Source: RGIG7179 sp051893555 (GTDB taxonomy: Bacteria > Bacillota > Clostridia > Peptostreptococcales > Anaerovoracaceae). Taken from it: a stretch of DNA of 64,000 nt. The stretch lies in assembly GCA_051893555.1 (NCBI GenBank), contig JBJFHL010000007.1, positions 101,252 through 165,251 on the forward strand, in the 5' to 3' direction. This document shows positions 1 through 7,750 of the stretch, one piece after another (position 1 is the first letter of the stretch; every line of letters begins with the position of its first letter). The translations under genes were made by a program, and so were the position numbers. The notes under the pieces were generated by a model. That model was not told where the DNA came from and searched no databases. It saw nothing but the letters and a program-made list of their open reading frames with translations.

Positions 1-1024
1 TTCCCTTATATGGAACCATCACGATCAGCTTCTTCGGACATGCATATGTACAATCCTTACATCCGACGCATTTGTCCGGGTCTACCTTGGCAGTTCCGTT
101 TACAATGGTCAGAGCACCGTAACGGCATACTGCGGTACAGGTACCCTGTCCCAGGCAGCCGGTGGTGCACAGGCCGTAGTCCTTCGGATTCAGTTTGGCA
201 GCTTCTGTGCAGGTCTGGATTCCCATTTCCTTATATTTCTCGGAAGCACGGTTTCCGCCGCTGCATCTAACGAAAGCTACCTTGTCTTTCAGTACGGTCA
301 GATCATGCATGGTGTCAACGATGATCTTCTTTCTGCACTTTACAGTACAGGCTACACAGCCGACACATTTGTCATAGTCGATCACTGCGTGATTATCGAT
401 AATGGAAACAGCGCCCTCCGGACATGCACGTTCGCATTCTCCGCAGGCGATACATCCGAAACCGCAGGTCTTTCTTACAACTTCATCGTCCTCTTCGGTG
501 GAAGAACATGGAATGAAGTTGGTTGCGTCAGCCGGAACCATTCTGATGATATATTGCGGACAGACTGCTGCATTGGCGCAGGCACCGCATCCTGTACATT
601 TTTCTCTGTCGATGACAACCTTACCGAATTCCAGCTTCATCGCACCAAATTTACATACGTCCATGCAGGAACCAACGCCTACACAGCCGCTCTTACACTC
701 GCCCCTTACGAAGCCTGTCTCAACGGCTTCTCTGCAGGACCCTGCGCCAGCGAATCTGGCTTTTCCGGCAGCACTGCCGCTGCACGCAATAAAGGCGATC
801 TCATCCTTCGCAGGAACGGATTCCACGCCCAGTACTGCCGCAATTTCGTCCACTGTTTCCTGTTTCACAGCCGGACACATAGCAGCATCTTTCGCAGATG
901 CGATGGCTTCTGCACATTCCGCACAGGTTGCTTTGCCACAACCGCCGAAACCGCCGCAATCCACGCCTGGCAGAAGTGACAGAATCTTCTTGATGACTTC
1001 TGCTGCGTCGTGATTTGTACTCAT
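1..1024 (-). CDS. Soluble RnfB-like polyferredoxin (3' end outside window)
   Basis: 341 codons are present and the C-terminus lies beyond base 1. The ATG at 1024 follows AAAGGAGGAG. Residues 1-50 form an RnfB-type 4Fe-4S domain (LPGVDCGGFGGCGKATC, a variant spacing). Then comes a CSG module with Cys 81, 97, 110, 114, 120 and 124, and a ferredoxin motif at Cys 143/146/149/155. A two-cluster ferredoxin follows at Cys 187-201 and 220-230. A second CSG module has Cys 254, 272, 286, 290, 296 and 300, with a last ferredoxin motif at Cys 319/322/325/329. RnfB passes electrons between ferredoxin and the membrane Rnf complex. This protein lacks RnfB's N-terminal membrane segment and is the first gene of its transcript, so it may instead be a soluble electron carrier or reductase subunit. 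Family assignment is firm; partner and role are not known. Confidence 0.85.
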   Translation of the reverse strand, partial: MSTNHDAAEVIKKILSLLPGVDCGGFGGCGKATCAECAEAIASAKDAAMCPAVKQETVDEIAAVLGVESVPAKDEIAFIACSGSAAGKARFAGAGSCREAVETGFVRGECKSGCVGVGSCMDVCKFGAMKLEFGKVVIDREKCTGCGACANAAVCPQYIIRMVPADATNFIPCSSTEEDDEVVRKTCGFGCIACGECERACPEGAVSIIDNHAVIDYDKCVGCVACTVKCRKKIIVDTMHDLTVLKDKVAFVRCSGGNRASEKYKEMGIQTCTEAAKLNPKDYGLCTTGCLGQGTCTAVCRYGALTIVNGTAKVDPDKCVGCKDCTYACPKKLIVMVPYKG

Positions 1025-1092
1025 TGAAAAACTCCTCCTTTGCCAAAACTCTTTGCTATCAGAGCTGTGTTTTGTATACATCTTCATTGTTC

Positions 1093-1121
1093 ATCTTACC
1101 CCTTAGATATAAAAAAGTCAA
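1093..1121 (-). promoter_or_regulatory. Sigma-A-type promoter of the RnfB-like gene
   Basis: On the minus strand TTGACT (1116-1121) and TAAGAT (1093-1098) are 17 bases apart, about 70 bases before the start codon at 1024. Confidence 0.55.
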
Positions 1122-1398
1122 GCGAGTGTGCTACTTTTTTCACAAAGTTTCGCGTTTTTTTTCCAGTACATTCTATATCGGAAAAACCATTGAAATTTGA
1201 ACAAAAGCAACACCGCGAATCTACCTCTTTTTTTGCTCCTGTGTACTGTCTTGAACCATCGATTTCTGCCTCTGCAAAAGGGATGTTATGCATAACCATT
1301 CATCATTTTTCGGAATGAAATCTGTATAATCCACAGAGCTTCTTTTACATTATGCTTTTGAATTAATAATATAAACATTTTTCTTTTCAGTACTTTTC

Positions 1399-1427
1399 TT
1401 TACACGAATCGGCCAGTTTGCTATAAT
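1399..1427 (+). promoter_or_regulatory. Sigma-A-type promoter of the C39-like peptidase gene
   Basis: TTTACA (1399-1404), a 17-base spacer and TATAAT (1422-1427) lie 65 bases before the ATG at 1492. Apart from this and the opposite promoter near 1100, the 467-base gap 1025-1491 shows nothing I can support. Confidence 0.65.
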
Positions 1428-1491
1428 CCAGTTATGACCCGATTGATTTTGCTAATACGAAATAAAACCAAATTAACAGGAGTGCTTTCAA

Positions 1492-3048
1492 ATGAAAAAC
1501 AATAATTTCGCCGGCCATGTATGCACCACCGGCAATCATATCAAACAGGCCTCTGCCGACGCATTCTCTTCCGGACAGATGTCCGGGCTGATCCTGACGG
1601 AAACTTCAGACAGTGCGGTTCTCAGAATGGAATCGCCAGGTGAGGCTTTTTATCTTTCGCAGATCTTTGAAACAGAAAAGCCGTTTAATGATCTCGTCGC
1701 TTCATGGAATACGGAAACGCCCGAGGGTTCCTATGCAGAGATTTTCGCGCGGGTTTATCTGCCGGAATACGATGGCTGGACAGATCCAAGCGGCATCTCA
1801 TGCGACGGATGGAGCGACTGGATCTCCTGGGGCAAATGGAGCCCATACATCGCCCGCAGCTGCCCGCATCAGCAGGATTCTCATCCGAGAAAAGACAGCG
1901 AAGAAAAAGACGGCTGGGTCTATGCCAACTCCCGTTACTGTGGCGGAGACAGTTCTCTGAATGTCCGTGGCAGCCTGACTGCGTCCGCTTTTCAGCTGAA
2001 GGCTGTTCTTCACGCAGATGAAGATTGTAAAGTGCTTCCTTCTCTGCGGCTTCTGGCTGCCACATGGAAAAACACAAATGACCCGGCCTGGCAGTCTGAC
2101 TGCTCTTATCCGGAAGAACCGGTGGAGCCTGCGGCTTCTGTTCTTCTTGACACACCGGCACTTTCCCAGATGGTCCGCGATCCCGATTACGGGAATGTCA
2201 TCTGCTCTGCTACAAGCATAACCATGCTGATGAACGGGCAGGGCGCAGATTTGCTTCCAGAGGATGTGGCGCTGGTCAACTTTGATTACGCCTTCGGCGG
2301 CAACGGGAACTGGAGCTTCACCTGTGCGGCAGCAGGTGCTTACGGCTATGAAAGCTATGTTTCCTACTCCAGCTTTGAAGCAGTCCGTCAGGAACTGACG
2401 AAGGGTTATGCCGTCGGCTTTTCCGTAAAATACAGCAGTAAGCCGGAGGATGATCAGCCTTACCTGATCAATGCGCCTGGACACACCAACGGGCACCTTA
2501 TCACCATCGTGGGCTATTATTTCAATGAGGAACTGGGCGAATATGTTTATTATTCCAATGATCCCGGTACGGACAGCGATGCCGATACAGCCCACAGGGA
2601 ATATCGCCAGTCCCAGCTGGATAAATGCTGGTATCGCCGGGCTGCTTATTTCGTGCATAAGAAGCACGAAGGTGCGGGAAATTCTGTGCGCAGCTACCGG
2701 CCGGCCAGGCTTCTTCCTGTAAAAGACCGCCCTGGCCTCTGGGCACTCACTGCAGAAAATGGCAGCGTCACTCTTCCGAAAGATTTCCTGGAGGGACGAC
2801 GGGAAGCATTCGGTGCCCACGGCACAATCTGCTACTATGCCGAAGAGGATCTGGCAGACATTCCTGACACCTGCCGCCGCGTTACCGGCAACCATGTATT
2901 CCGCTATGACGGCATCTCCATCACAGAAGACGGCAGTCTTACTTTCGCGGAGAATGCCATGGATCAGCTTCTTGATGCAGGAAAATCCGTCAGACTGCTG
3001 GTTGTGTTCAACAGCGGTATCATGTATACTGCCGAAGTATCAAAATAA
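1492..3048 (+). CDS. C39-like cysteine peptidase domain protein
   Basis: 518 residues; start preceded by AACAGGAGTGC. The central region, about residues 225-400, matches peptidase C39-like family 2. The likely nucleophile is Cys238 in VICSATSITMLM, the His is His335 in NGHLITIVGYY, and Asn356/Asp357 follow in YYSNDPGTD. These proteins cleave peptides or act as papain-fold hydrolases; the substrate here is unknown. The N-terminal 220 residues, rich in Trp and Gly, look like a beta-sandwich accessory domain. No signal peptide, membrane segment or ABC transporter domain is present, so this is not a bacteriocin-export C39 protein. It is a single-gene unit with its own promoter and terminator. The fold is fairly sure; the function is open. 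Confidence 0.75.
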   Translation: MKNNNFAGHVCTTGNHIKQASADAFSSGQMSGLILTETSDSAVLRMESPGEAFYLSQIFETEKPFNDLVASWNTETPEGSYAEIFARVYLPEYDGWTDPSGISCDGWSDWISWGKWSPYIARSCPHQQDSHPRKDSEEKDGWVYANSRYCGGDSSLNVRGSLTASAFQLKAVLHADEDCKVLPSLRLLAATWKNTNDPAWQSDCSYPEEPVEPAASVLLDTPALSQMVRDPDYGNVICSATSITMLMNGQGADLLPEDVALVNFDYAFGGNGNWSFTCAAAGAYGYESYVSYSSFEAVRQELTKGYAVGFSVKYSSKPEDDQPYLINAPGHTNGHLITIVGYYFNEELGEYVYYSNDPGTDSDADTAHREYRQSQLDKCWYRRAAYFVHKKHEGAGNSVRSYRPARLLPVKDRPGLWALTAENGSVTLPKDFLEGRREAFGAHGTICYYAEEDLADIPDTCRRVTGNHVFRYDGISITEDGSLTFAENAMDQLLDAGKSVRLLVVFNSGIMYTAEVSK

Positions 3049-3076
3049 TGTCTTAATGCATCATGCACCTTTTGAT

Positions 3077-3119
3077 CAAAAAAAACAGTGCAGTGGATTA
3101 CCGCTGCACTGTTTTTTCT
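3077..3119. terminator. Bidirectional intrinsic terminator
   Basis: The stem AACAGTGCAG/CTGCACTGTT (3084-3113) is flanked by an A-run on the left and a T-run on the right. It can therefore stop both the peptidase gene (+) and the MATE gene (-). Confidence 0.85.
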
Positions 3120-3179
3120 CGTTCCATTCTTTTTTCGTATACACTGCATGGTCACTGTCATGTCTCTTGTCTTATGACC

Positions 3180-4562
3180 TCAGCACGACATTTCTTCTGA
3201 AATCTGCTTCCGGATGATCAATCGGTACTCTGCCATAAGCAAGATCATGCAGGAAAACCAGGAAGCGTAATATGCAATATAGATTGCCATGGTGGAATGC
3301 AGCGCCGGAAACAGGGCTGTTACCGCCGTCACACGGATCACGCACATGCAGAAGATCATGGTCACCGATCCCAGCAGCGGCCGTCCCAGACCGTTGAACA
3401 GTCCCGTATAGATTCGGATTACTGCCAGCGTGAAGTAGAAGGGCAGCATATGCCATGCCATGTCCTTCGTCATCTCCACGATGGAAGCCGACCCGTCGAA
3501 AATATGTACAATGGGTTCGCACAGCAGTACGCAAAGCGTACTCAGCACTACCGTAGTTCCCACGGACATGAAGGTAACACAGCGCTTCCCCTCATGGATT
3601 CGGCCAAGCTGCCGTGCCCCGTAATTCTGACCGGTAAAGGTGGTCATGGCCATACTGAAGCTGGACACCGGCAGCAGAATAAAGCCGTCGATTTTGCTCA
3701 GAATGCTCCAGGAGGCAATGGCCGTGGTTCCCAGCAGGTTGATGTGCCCCTGCAGAATCATGTTGGAAAAGCTCATGGTCAGCTGCTGAATCGCAATCGG
3801 TACGCCGTAGCGGATGATGGTCACAAAAATCCACTGGCTTTCCGTCAGCCCTCTTCCCGCCAAAATTTTTTCGCCCGGCACTTTCATCACGTCGGACTGA
3901 TGGATTTTGCGAAGAACAAGAACCATGGCTGCGCATTGCGACAGAACCGTGGCCGCAGCCGCACCGCCTACCCCCAGATGCAGCGCCCCCATGAACACCA
4001 GATCAAGAATCACGTTGAGGATGCAGGTCACCGCCAGAAAGGTCAGCGGCGATGTGGAATTGCCAAGGGCCTGCAGCACAGAGGTTCCCATGTTGTACAC
4101 CAGCTGGGGAACAAAGCCCAGAGCATAAATTTTCAGATACAGACTTGCCAGATCAAAAATATCATCCGTCGTATGCAGCAGGGTCAGAATCCAGTCGCAG
4201 CTTCCGATGGCCGCCACCGTAATGAGCACCGCCACAGCCGCCGCCAGAAGCAGTGCCACCTGGATACTGTGCTTTACCCGTTTCGTGCGACCTGCACCGT
4301 AAGCTCTGGAAATGACAATGCCGGCTCCTGTGGAGAGCCCCATGAACAGGCCGATCATCATGCCGAGAAAGGACGTTCCGACACCCACCGCCGCGATGGA
4401 AATGCCGCCGTCTCCAATACAGCGGCCCACGATGACCATGTCTACCAGCTGATACGATTGCTGGAGAAAGTTCCCTATGAGCAGCGGGATGGCAAACCGG
4501 ATCAGATGCCGCGAGATGCTGCCCTCTGTCATTAACTGATTGTTCTGGCTGAATAATTTCAT
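3180..4562 (-). CDS. MATE family multidrug efflux transporter
   Basis: 460 residues with about 12 hydrophobic segments arranged as two six-helix halves, the usual MATE length. The N-terminal signature LIRFAIPLLIGNFLQQSYQLVDMVIVGR is typical of the NorM/DinF branch (quoted in pieces: IPLLIGN, QLVDMVIVGR). MATE proteins sit in the inner membrane and expel cationic drugs or metabolites by Na+ or H+ antiport. The start codon overlaps the stop of the carbonic-anhydrase-like gene by ATGA (4559-4562), so the two are translated from one message. The transported substrate cannot be read from the sequence. Confidence 0.9.
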   Translation of the reverse strand: MKLFSQNNQLMTEGSISRHLIRFAIPLLIGNFLQQSYQLVDMVIVGRCIGDGGISIAAVGVGTSFLGMMIGLFMGLSTGAGIVISRAYGAGRTKRVKHSIQVALLLAAAVAVLITVAAIGSCDWILTLLHTTDDIFDLASLYLKIYALGFVPQLVYNMGTSVLQALGNSTSPLTFLAVTCILNVILDLVFMGALHLGVGGAAAATVLSQCAAMVLVLRKIHQSDVMKVPGEKILAGRGLTESQWIFVTIIRYGVPIAIQQLTMSFSNMILQGHINLLGTTAIASWSILSKIDGFILLPVSSFSMAMTTFTGQNYGARQLGRIHEGKRCVTFMSVGTTVVLSTLCVLLCEPIVHIFDGSASIVEMTKDMAWHMLPFYFTLAVIRIYTGLFNGLGRPLLGSVTMIFCMCVIRVTAVTALFPALHSTMAIYIAYYASWFSCMILLMAEYRLIIRKQISEEMSC

Positions 4563-5095
4563 TTTTTCTCGGATTCCTCCATGGGTTGATATTCTTGTTG
4601 ATATTCTTTCGCAAGCTGCAGGTATTCTTCTGCGCTTTCCCGGATGGCCGCCAGGTCTGCTTCTGTCAGCTGCCGTTTCACCTTCGCAGGTGAACCGACG
4701 ATCAGCGAATTCTCCGGAAACTCTTTTCCCTCGGTCACCAGCGCTCCTGCACCGACGATGGAATTCTTCCCAATTACCGCATGGTTCATGATCACTGCGC
4801 CCATGCCGATGAGGCAGTCGTCTTCCACCGTGCAGCTGTGCAGCACCACATTATGCCCCACCGTCACCCGGTCGCCGACCCGAAGAGGCATGCCCGGCGC
4901 GCAGTGCAGCGTGGAATTATCCTGGATGTTTGTATCCTCTCCGATGGTGATGGCTGCATTATCTCCTCGAATCACCGTGCCGAACCAGACGGAAGCCCGC
5001 CTTTCCAGTGTCACATTGCCAATGACCGATGCGTTTTCTGCGATATATACCTGTTCTGCCACCTGCGGCAGATTGTTCTTATATGGTTTAATCAT
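4559..5095 (-). CDS. Gamma carbonic anhydrase-like hexapeptide-repeat protein
   Basis: 178 residues forming a left-handed beta-helix of hexapeptide repeats (for example VIGNVTLERRASVWFGTVI). The family's three metal-binding histidines are in place: His64 (TLHCAP), His81 and His86 (VGHNVVLH). Arg43, Asp45, Gln58 and Asp59 of the active site are also kept. Homologues (YrdA, PaaY, CamH-like) bind Zn or Fe; some have carbonic anhydrase or thioesterase activity and many are uncharacterised. The start follows GAGGAAAGAAAC. It is the first gene of a two-gene unit with the MATE pump. The link between the two products is not obvious. Confidence 0.85.
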   Translation of the reverse strand: MIKPYKNNLPQVAEQVYIAENASVIGNVTLERRASVWFGTVIRGDNAAITIGEDTNIQDNSTLHCAPGMPLRVGDRVTVGHNVVLHSCTVEDDCLIGMGAVIMNHAVIGKNSIVGAGALVTEGKEFPENSLIVGSPAKVKRQLTEADLAAIRESAEEYLQLAKEYQQEYQPMEESEKK

Positions 5096-5248
5096 GTTTC
5101 TTTCCTCATTTCTGCTATATCAGGACAGATTCTTCCTCAACGGTTACCCTGTCCGTGATTTCGCTTATGGAATTCCCCAAACGTGCAATATCAACACCAT
5201 AAAAACTGTTTTTATCAGCCAGCAAAGCAGCTGCATTGTATCACGAGA

Positions 5249-5292
5249 GAAACGTAAATGCAACGTATTTTTTTACGAATCATTTACGTTTC
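5249..5292. repeat. Perfect 12-base inverted repeat with nested palindrome
   Basis: GAAACGTAAATG (5249-5260) and CATTTACGTTTC (5281-5292) are exact reverse complements separated by 20 bases, which contain a further CGTA/TACG pairing. It lies in the gene-free stretch 5096-5505. It could be an operator, an element end or an RNA hairpin without a T-run. Confidence 0.75.
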
Positions 5293-5340
5293 ATATCAGT
5301 TTCTGGTGTTGTTCATCTGTCTTTTGCCAAGACTTTTTCA

Positions 5341-5505
5341 TAATTGCTTGTCGCTTGCTTCTTTTCAAACAATTAGCAAGCAATTTACATTCACTGCACC
5401 AACCAGTATATCCATTGATATTTCAACCATTATATCAATCCATCAGCTTGATACTTAAAACTTAATTGCTTGTCGCTTGCTTCTTTTCAAGCAATTAGCA
5501 AGCAA
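5341..5505. repeat. 43-base direct repeat, two copies, each with internal inverted repeat
   Basis: Copy 1 at 5341-5383 and copy 2 at 5463-5505 differ at one base (5369 A, 5491 G). Each carries AATTGCTTG followed by CAAGCAA, so each can fold. The second copy abuts the stop codon of the AlbA-type remnant at 5506. The 79 bases between the copies show no convincing gene. Confidence 0.8.
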
Positions 5506-5862
5506 CTACTTTTTTGTCCAATATCGTCTATTTACATATTCACCGGTTGCAACAACATCTTCCATGCTATTTAACAGAGCTCTGGTTCTTGCAGTACTTA
5601 AACCAACTGCGTCTGCTATCTCTCTTGTTTTCGCACCATCATGTTCGTTTAAATAATTCTTGATTCTATTCATATTTTCAATCGTCCGCTCTGTTCTCTT
5701 ATCATGAGCAGAAGTATTCTGTTTCTTGTAATTTACATTACTTAAGATCAGAAGGAATGAATCATTATCGGAGTAAAAGATGGGTTCCATTTCTGGCGTG
5801 TAGTTTGGATGATTTCGATAGTCGCTTAATATTTTCTTAAATCCACTACCTCTGCGATCCAT
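5506..5862 (-). pseudogene. C-terminal remnant of an AlbA/RecG-like ATP-binding protein
   Basis: 118 codons from an internal ATG. The start MDRRGSGFKKILSDY, preceded in frame by INRLKY, matches the RRGSG(L/F)KKI segment near the C-terminal third of Schlafen AlbA_2/HATPase_c_4 proteins. The stretch YTPEMEPIFYSDNDSFLLILSNVNY and a C-terminal winged-helix-like part (TREIADAVGLSTARTRALL) follow. The whole N-terminal AlbA domain and most of the ATPase domain are missing. In-frame coding sequence continues upstream to the HsdR remnant, so the ATG is probably not a natural start. Such proteins are found in defence islands. I call it a truncated pseudogene. Confidence 0.75.
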
Positions 5863-5875
5863 ATATTTCAGTCGA

Positions 5876-6259
5876 TTAATGCATCTCTAACAGTTCCTCA
5901 TATTCACTATCCGGAATCAGCATGTTCTTGAAGAAAATCTTATTGCCATTTGCCAGATAAACAAGCGGTATCATTTCCTCATACCATAGACCATACCAAG
6001 ATTGCGGATTTACTGCATACCCTTCAGCCTGTTTTGCAACGGAATCATCGAGAGGATTCTCTTCACGTTTTGCCTCAACAACTGCAATTGCCTTGTTATC
6101 TACAAACAGGAGATAGTCGCTCTCTGTATTGCCGCCCATAAGCGCTTCTTTTACCGCAAGCGTATCCCCAGGAACATATTCGTCTCTTGGTACTATATCC
6201 CAGCCGGCATTTTTAAGTTGTTTATCAATTTTTACTCTTGCTTTTTCTTCAGGGGTCAT
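5876..6259 (-). pseudogene. N-terminal fragment of type I restriction enzyme HsdR
   Basis: 127 codons, whereas HsdR is usually around 800-1000 residues. The fragment is the HSDR_N nuclease domain: WDIVPRDEYVPGD, then the PD-(D/E)xK-type core SDYLLFVDNKAIAVVEAK with Asp, Glu and Lys present, then a Gln/Tyr region. Reading ends at TAA 5876-5878, where homology switches to the AlbA-type remnant. No helicase motor, hsdS or hsdM is nearby. The start overlaps the restored stop of the XRE gene by ATGA. The nuclease domain alone would lack translocation and target recognition. Confidence 0.75.
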
Positions 6260-6481
6260 TGCAAAGCCTCCTTCTTTTCATTCGGAACAAATTCCATTAC
6301 ATCTTCAACCTTACAGTCTAACGCCGTACATATCTTTGCAATGATAGATGTGCTGACATCCTGATTTTTTTCCGAGCTTAGCAATCGTGTTTGTGCTAAG
6401 ACCTGTGAGCTCACGAAGATCTTTCTTCTTCATTCCTTTCTCAATAAGCAAATGCCAGAGTGGGTCATAATTAACTGCCAT
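6256..6481 (-). pseudogene. YozG-type XRE regulator broken by a +1 frameshift
   Basis: The ATG at 6481 follows GGAAGGAAA. The protein begins MAVNYDPLWHLLIEKGMKK, then the helix-turn-helix LRELTGLSTNTIAKLGK. A run of seven A's on the minus strand (6365-6371) puts the rest out of frame. Removing one A restores NQDVSTSIIAKICTALDCKV and EDVMEFVPNEKKEALQ, ending at TGA 6256-6258 as a 74-residue protein. That is the normal length and C-terminus of small YozG-like DNA-binding proteins, which often sit before restriction genes. It could be a true mutation, slippage, or a homopolymer sequencing error. Confidence 0.8.
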
Positions 6482-6590
6482 AGTATTTCCTTCCGTACCT
6501 CTAAACAGTATTGTCATAAACATTATAAACTTATATAACCACTCTGACAATTCAAACTTGCCATATGCACATTTTTATTTTCACAAAAGA

Positions 6591-6616
6591 AAAACCCCTG
6601 CAAATGCAAGGGTTTT
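6591..6616 (-). terminator. Intrinsic terminator after rpsI
   Basis: The stem ACCCTTGCA/TGCAGGGGT read on the minus strand is followed by TTTTTCTTTT. It lies 43 bases past the rpsI stop. Confidence 0.85.
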
Positions 6617-6658
6617 GATTCTTTTGAAAGTTGAAAGACCGTCTCTCGATGGTTGAAA

Positions 6659-7054
6659 TTAACGCTTGGAGAACTGGCTTGCTCTTCTTGCCTTTTTCAG
6701 ACCGTACTTCTTTCTTTCCTTCATTCTCGGGTCTCTGGTTAAGAAACCAGCAGCTTTCAGAGGAGCTCTGAATGCTTCCTTGTCAGCTACGCACAGAGCT
6801 CTGGAGATACCGTGTCTCAGTGCACCAGCCTGACCAGTGAAACCGCCGCCGTATACAGTAGCGATTACGTCAAACTTGCCTTCGCAGCCGGCAACTTCGA
6901 ATGGTCTTCTTACTTCTCTCTTAACGATTTCCATACCGAAGTATTCTTCCAGCGGCTTCTTGTTTACAGTGATGTTTCCGGTTCCAGGGATTAATCTAAC
7001 TCTGGCCACGGAACTTTTTCTTCTGCCTGTTCCCTGATACTGAATCTTTGCCAT
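6659..7054 (-). CDS. rpsI: 30S ribosomal protein S9
   Basis: 131 residues, normal length. It has the S9 signature GGGFTGQAGALRHGISRAL, the N-terminal QYQGTGRRKSSVARVRL and the C-terminal KKYGLKKARRASQFSKR, whose last basic residues reach the P-site tRNA in the small subunit. It lies 19 bases after rplM in the conserved rplM-rpsI operon and is followed by an intrinsic terminator. No oddities. Confidence 0.98.
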   Translation of the reverse strand: MAKIQYQGTGRRKSSVARVRLIPGTGNITVNKKPLEEYFGMEIVKREVRRPFEVAGCEGKFDVIATVYGGGFTGQAGALRHGISRALCVADKEAFRAPLKAAGFLTRDPRMKERKKYGLKKARRASQFSKR

Positions 7055-7073
7055 TGTCTATTCCTCCCTTTCC

Positions 7074-7502
7074 TTAAAATTCCCAGGTTTCCGGCTTCTG
7101 TGCAGCATGTGCATGCTCAGGACCAGCATAAACCTTTAATTTCTTAAACATCTGTCTTCCAAGCTTTCCATCTGGCAGCATGCCTTTTACAGCATGGCGG
7201 ATGATTTCTTCCGGCTTGGTTGCCTGCAGTTTTTCGAAAGTAACTTCTCTCAGACCACCTGGGTATCCGGTATGTCTCTTGTAGATCTTTTCTTTTCTCT
7301 TCTTACCGGTTACTTCCACCTTTTCTGCGTTGATGACGATTACGTAGTCGCCACAGTCAACATGCGGAGTGTAAATCGGCTTTTTCTTGCCTCTCAGAAT
7401 GGAAGCAACTTCGGATGCAAGTCTGCCCAGAGTCTTGCCTTCTGCATCGATCACGTACCACTTACGTTCTACTTCTGCAGGTTTTGCGATAAATGATTTC
7501 AT
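7074..7502 (-). CDS. rplM: 50S ribosomal protein L13
   Basis: 142 residues, normal length. Typical features are the start KSFIAKPAEVERKWYVIDA, the core GRLASEVASILRGKKKPIYTPHVDCGDYVIVINA and the segment KRHTGYPGGL. L13 is an early-assembly protein of the large subunit. It is first gene of the rplM-rpsI operon. Its transcript begins about 165 bases upstream and has a strong leader hairpin, which in many Firmicutes is where L13 represses its own synthesis. Confidence 0.98.
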   Translation of the reverse strand: MKSFIAKPAEVERKWYVIDAEGKTLGRLASEVASILRGKKKPIYTPHVDCGDYVIVINAEKVEVTGKKRKEKIYKRHTGYPGGLREVTFEKLQATKPEEIIRHAVKGMLPDGKLGRQMFKKLKVYAGPEHAHAAQKPETWEF

Positions 7503-7562
7503 TCTTTTTCCTTTCTACCTACTAAGATTTTTTACAAAATCGCTTTCGGCTTTGTCTACTGG

Positions 7563-7590
7563 GATTTCGCTGCTTGCGGACAGCAAAATC
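7563..7590 (-). promoter_or_regulatory. Leader hairpin of rplM, candidate autoregulatory site
   Basis: On the minus strand GATTTTGCTG pairs along its full length with CAGCGAAATC around an 8-base loop. The hairpin sits in the untranslated leader, 60 bases before the rplM start. Ribosomal protein leaders are known for L13 in Firmicutes. I cannot confirm that this matches the published consensus. Confidence 0.45.
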
Positions 7591-7671
7591 TGTTTCGATA
7601 TACTAAAACTTTTTAGTTTGGGGTCCCGGACGGATCTCCATCCTGCGCCCCCGCACACACAGTGCGAAACT

Positions 7672-7700
7672 ATTATATAGCCAAATCCGCTGAATTGCAA
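7672..7700 (-). promoter_or_regulatory. Promoter of rplM-rpsI
   Basis: TTGCAA (7695-7700), a 17-base spacer and TATAAT (7672-7677) on the minus strand. Confidence 0.75.
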
Positions 7701-7750
7701 GCTTTTTTTAGATTTTAAGGCAACTTTTCTGCTTTCTTTTTCATTTGGGA

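Noticed and set aside
305..1013. Open frames of 203 and 224 codons on the plus strand
   Set aside because: They lie opposite the Cys-rich RnfB-like gene and show no domain; they are products of its base composition.
3297..4535. 412-codon plus-strand frame opposite the MATE gene
   Set aside because: The peptide is rich in Gln, His and Arg without hydrophobic structure, and the minus-strand MATE protein is unmistakable.
5258..5458. 66-codon plus-strand frame in the repeat region
   Set aside because: It crosses both the inverted repeat and the direct repeat, has no ribosome-binding site and no recognisable homology.
5341..5505. The two 43-base repeats as a CRISPR array
   Set aside because: Only two units, an unsuitable 79-base interval, and no cas genes.
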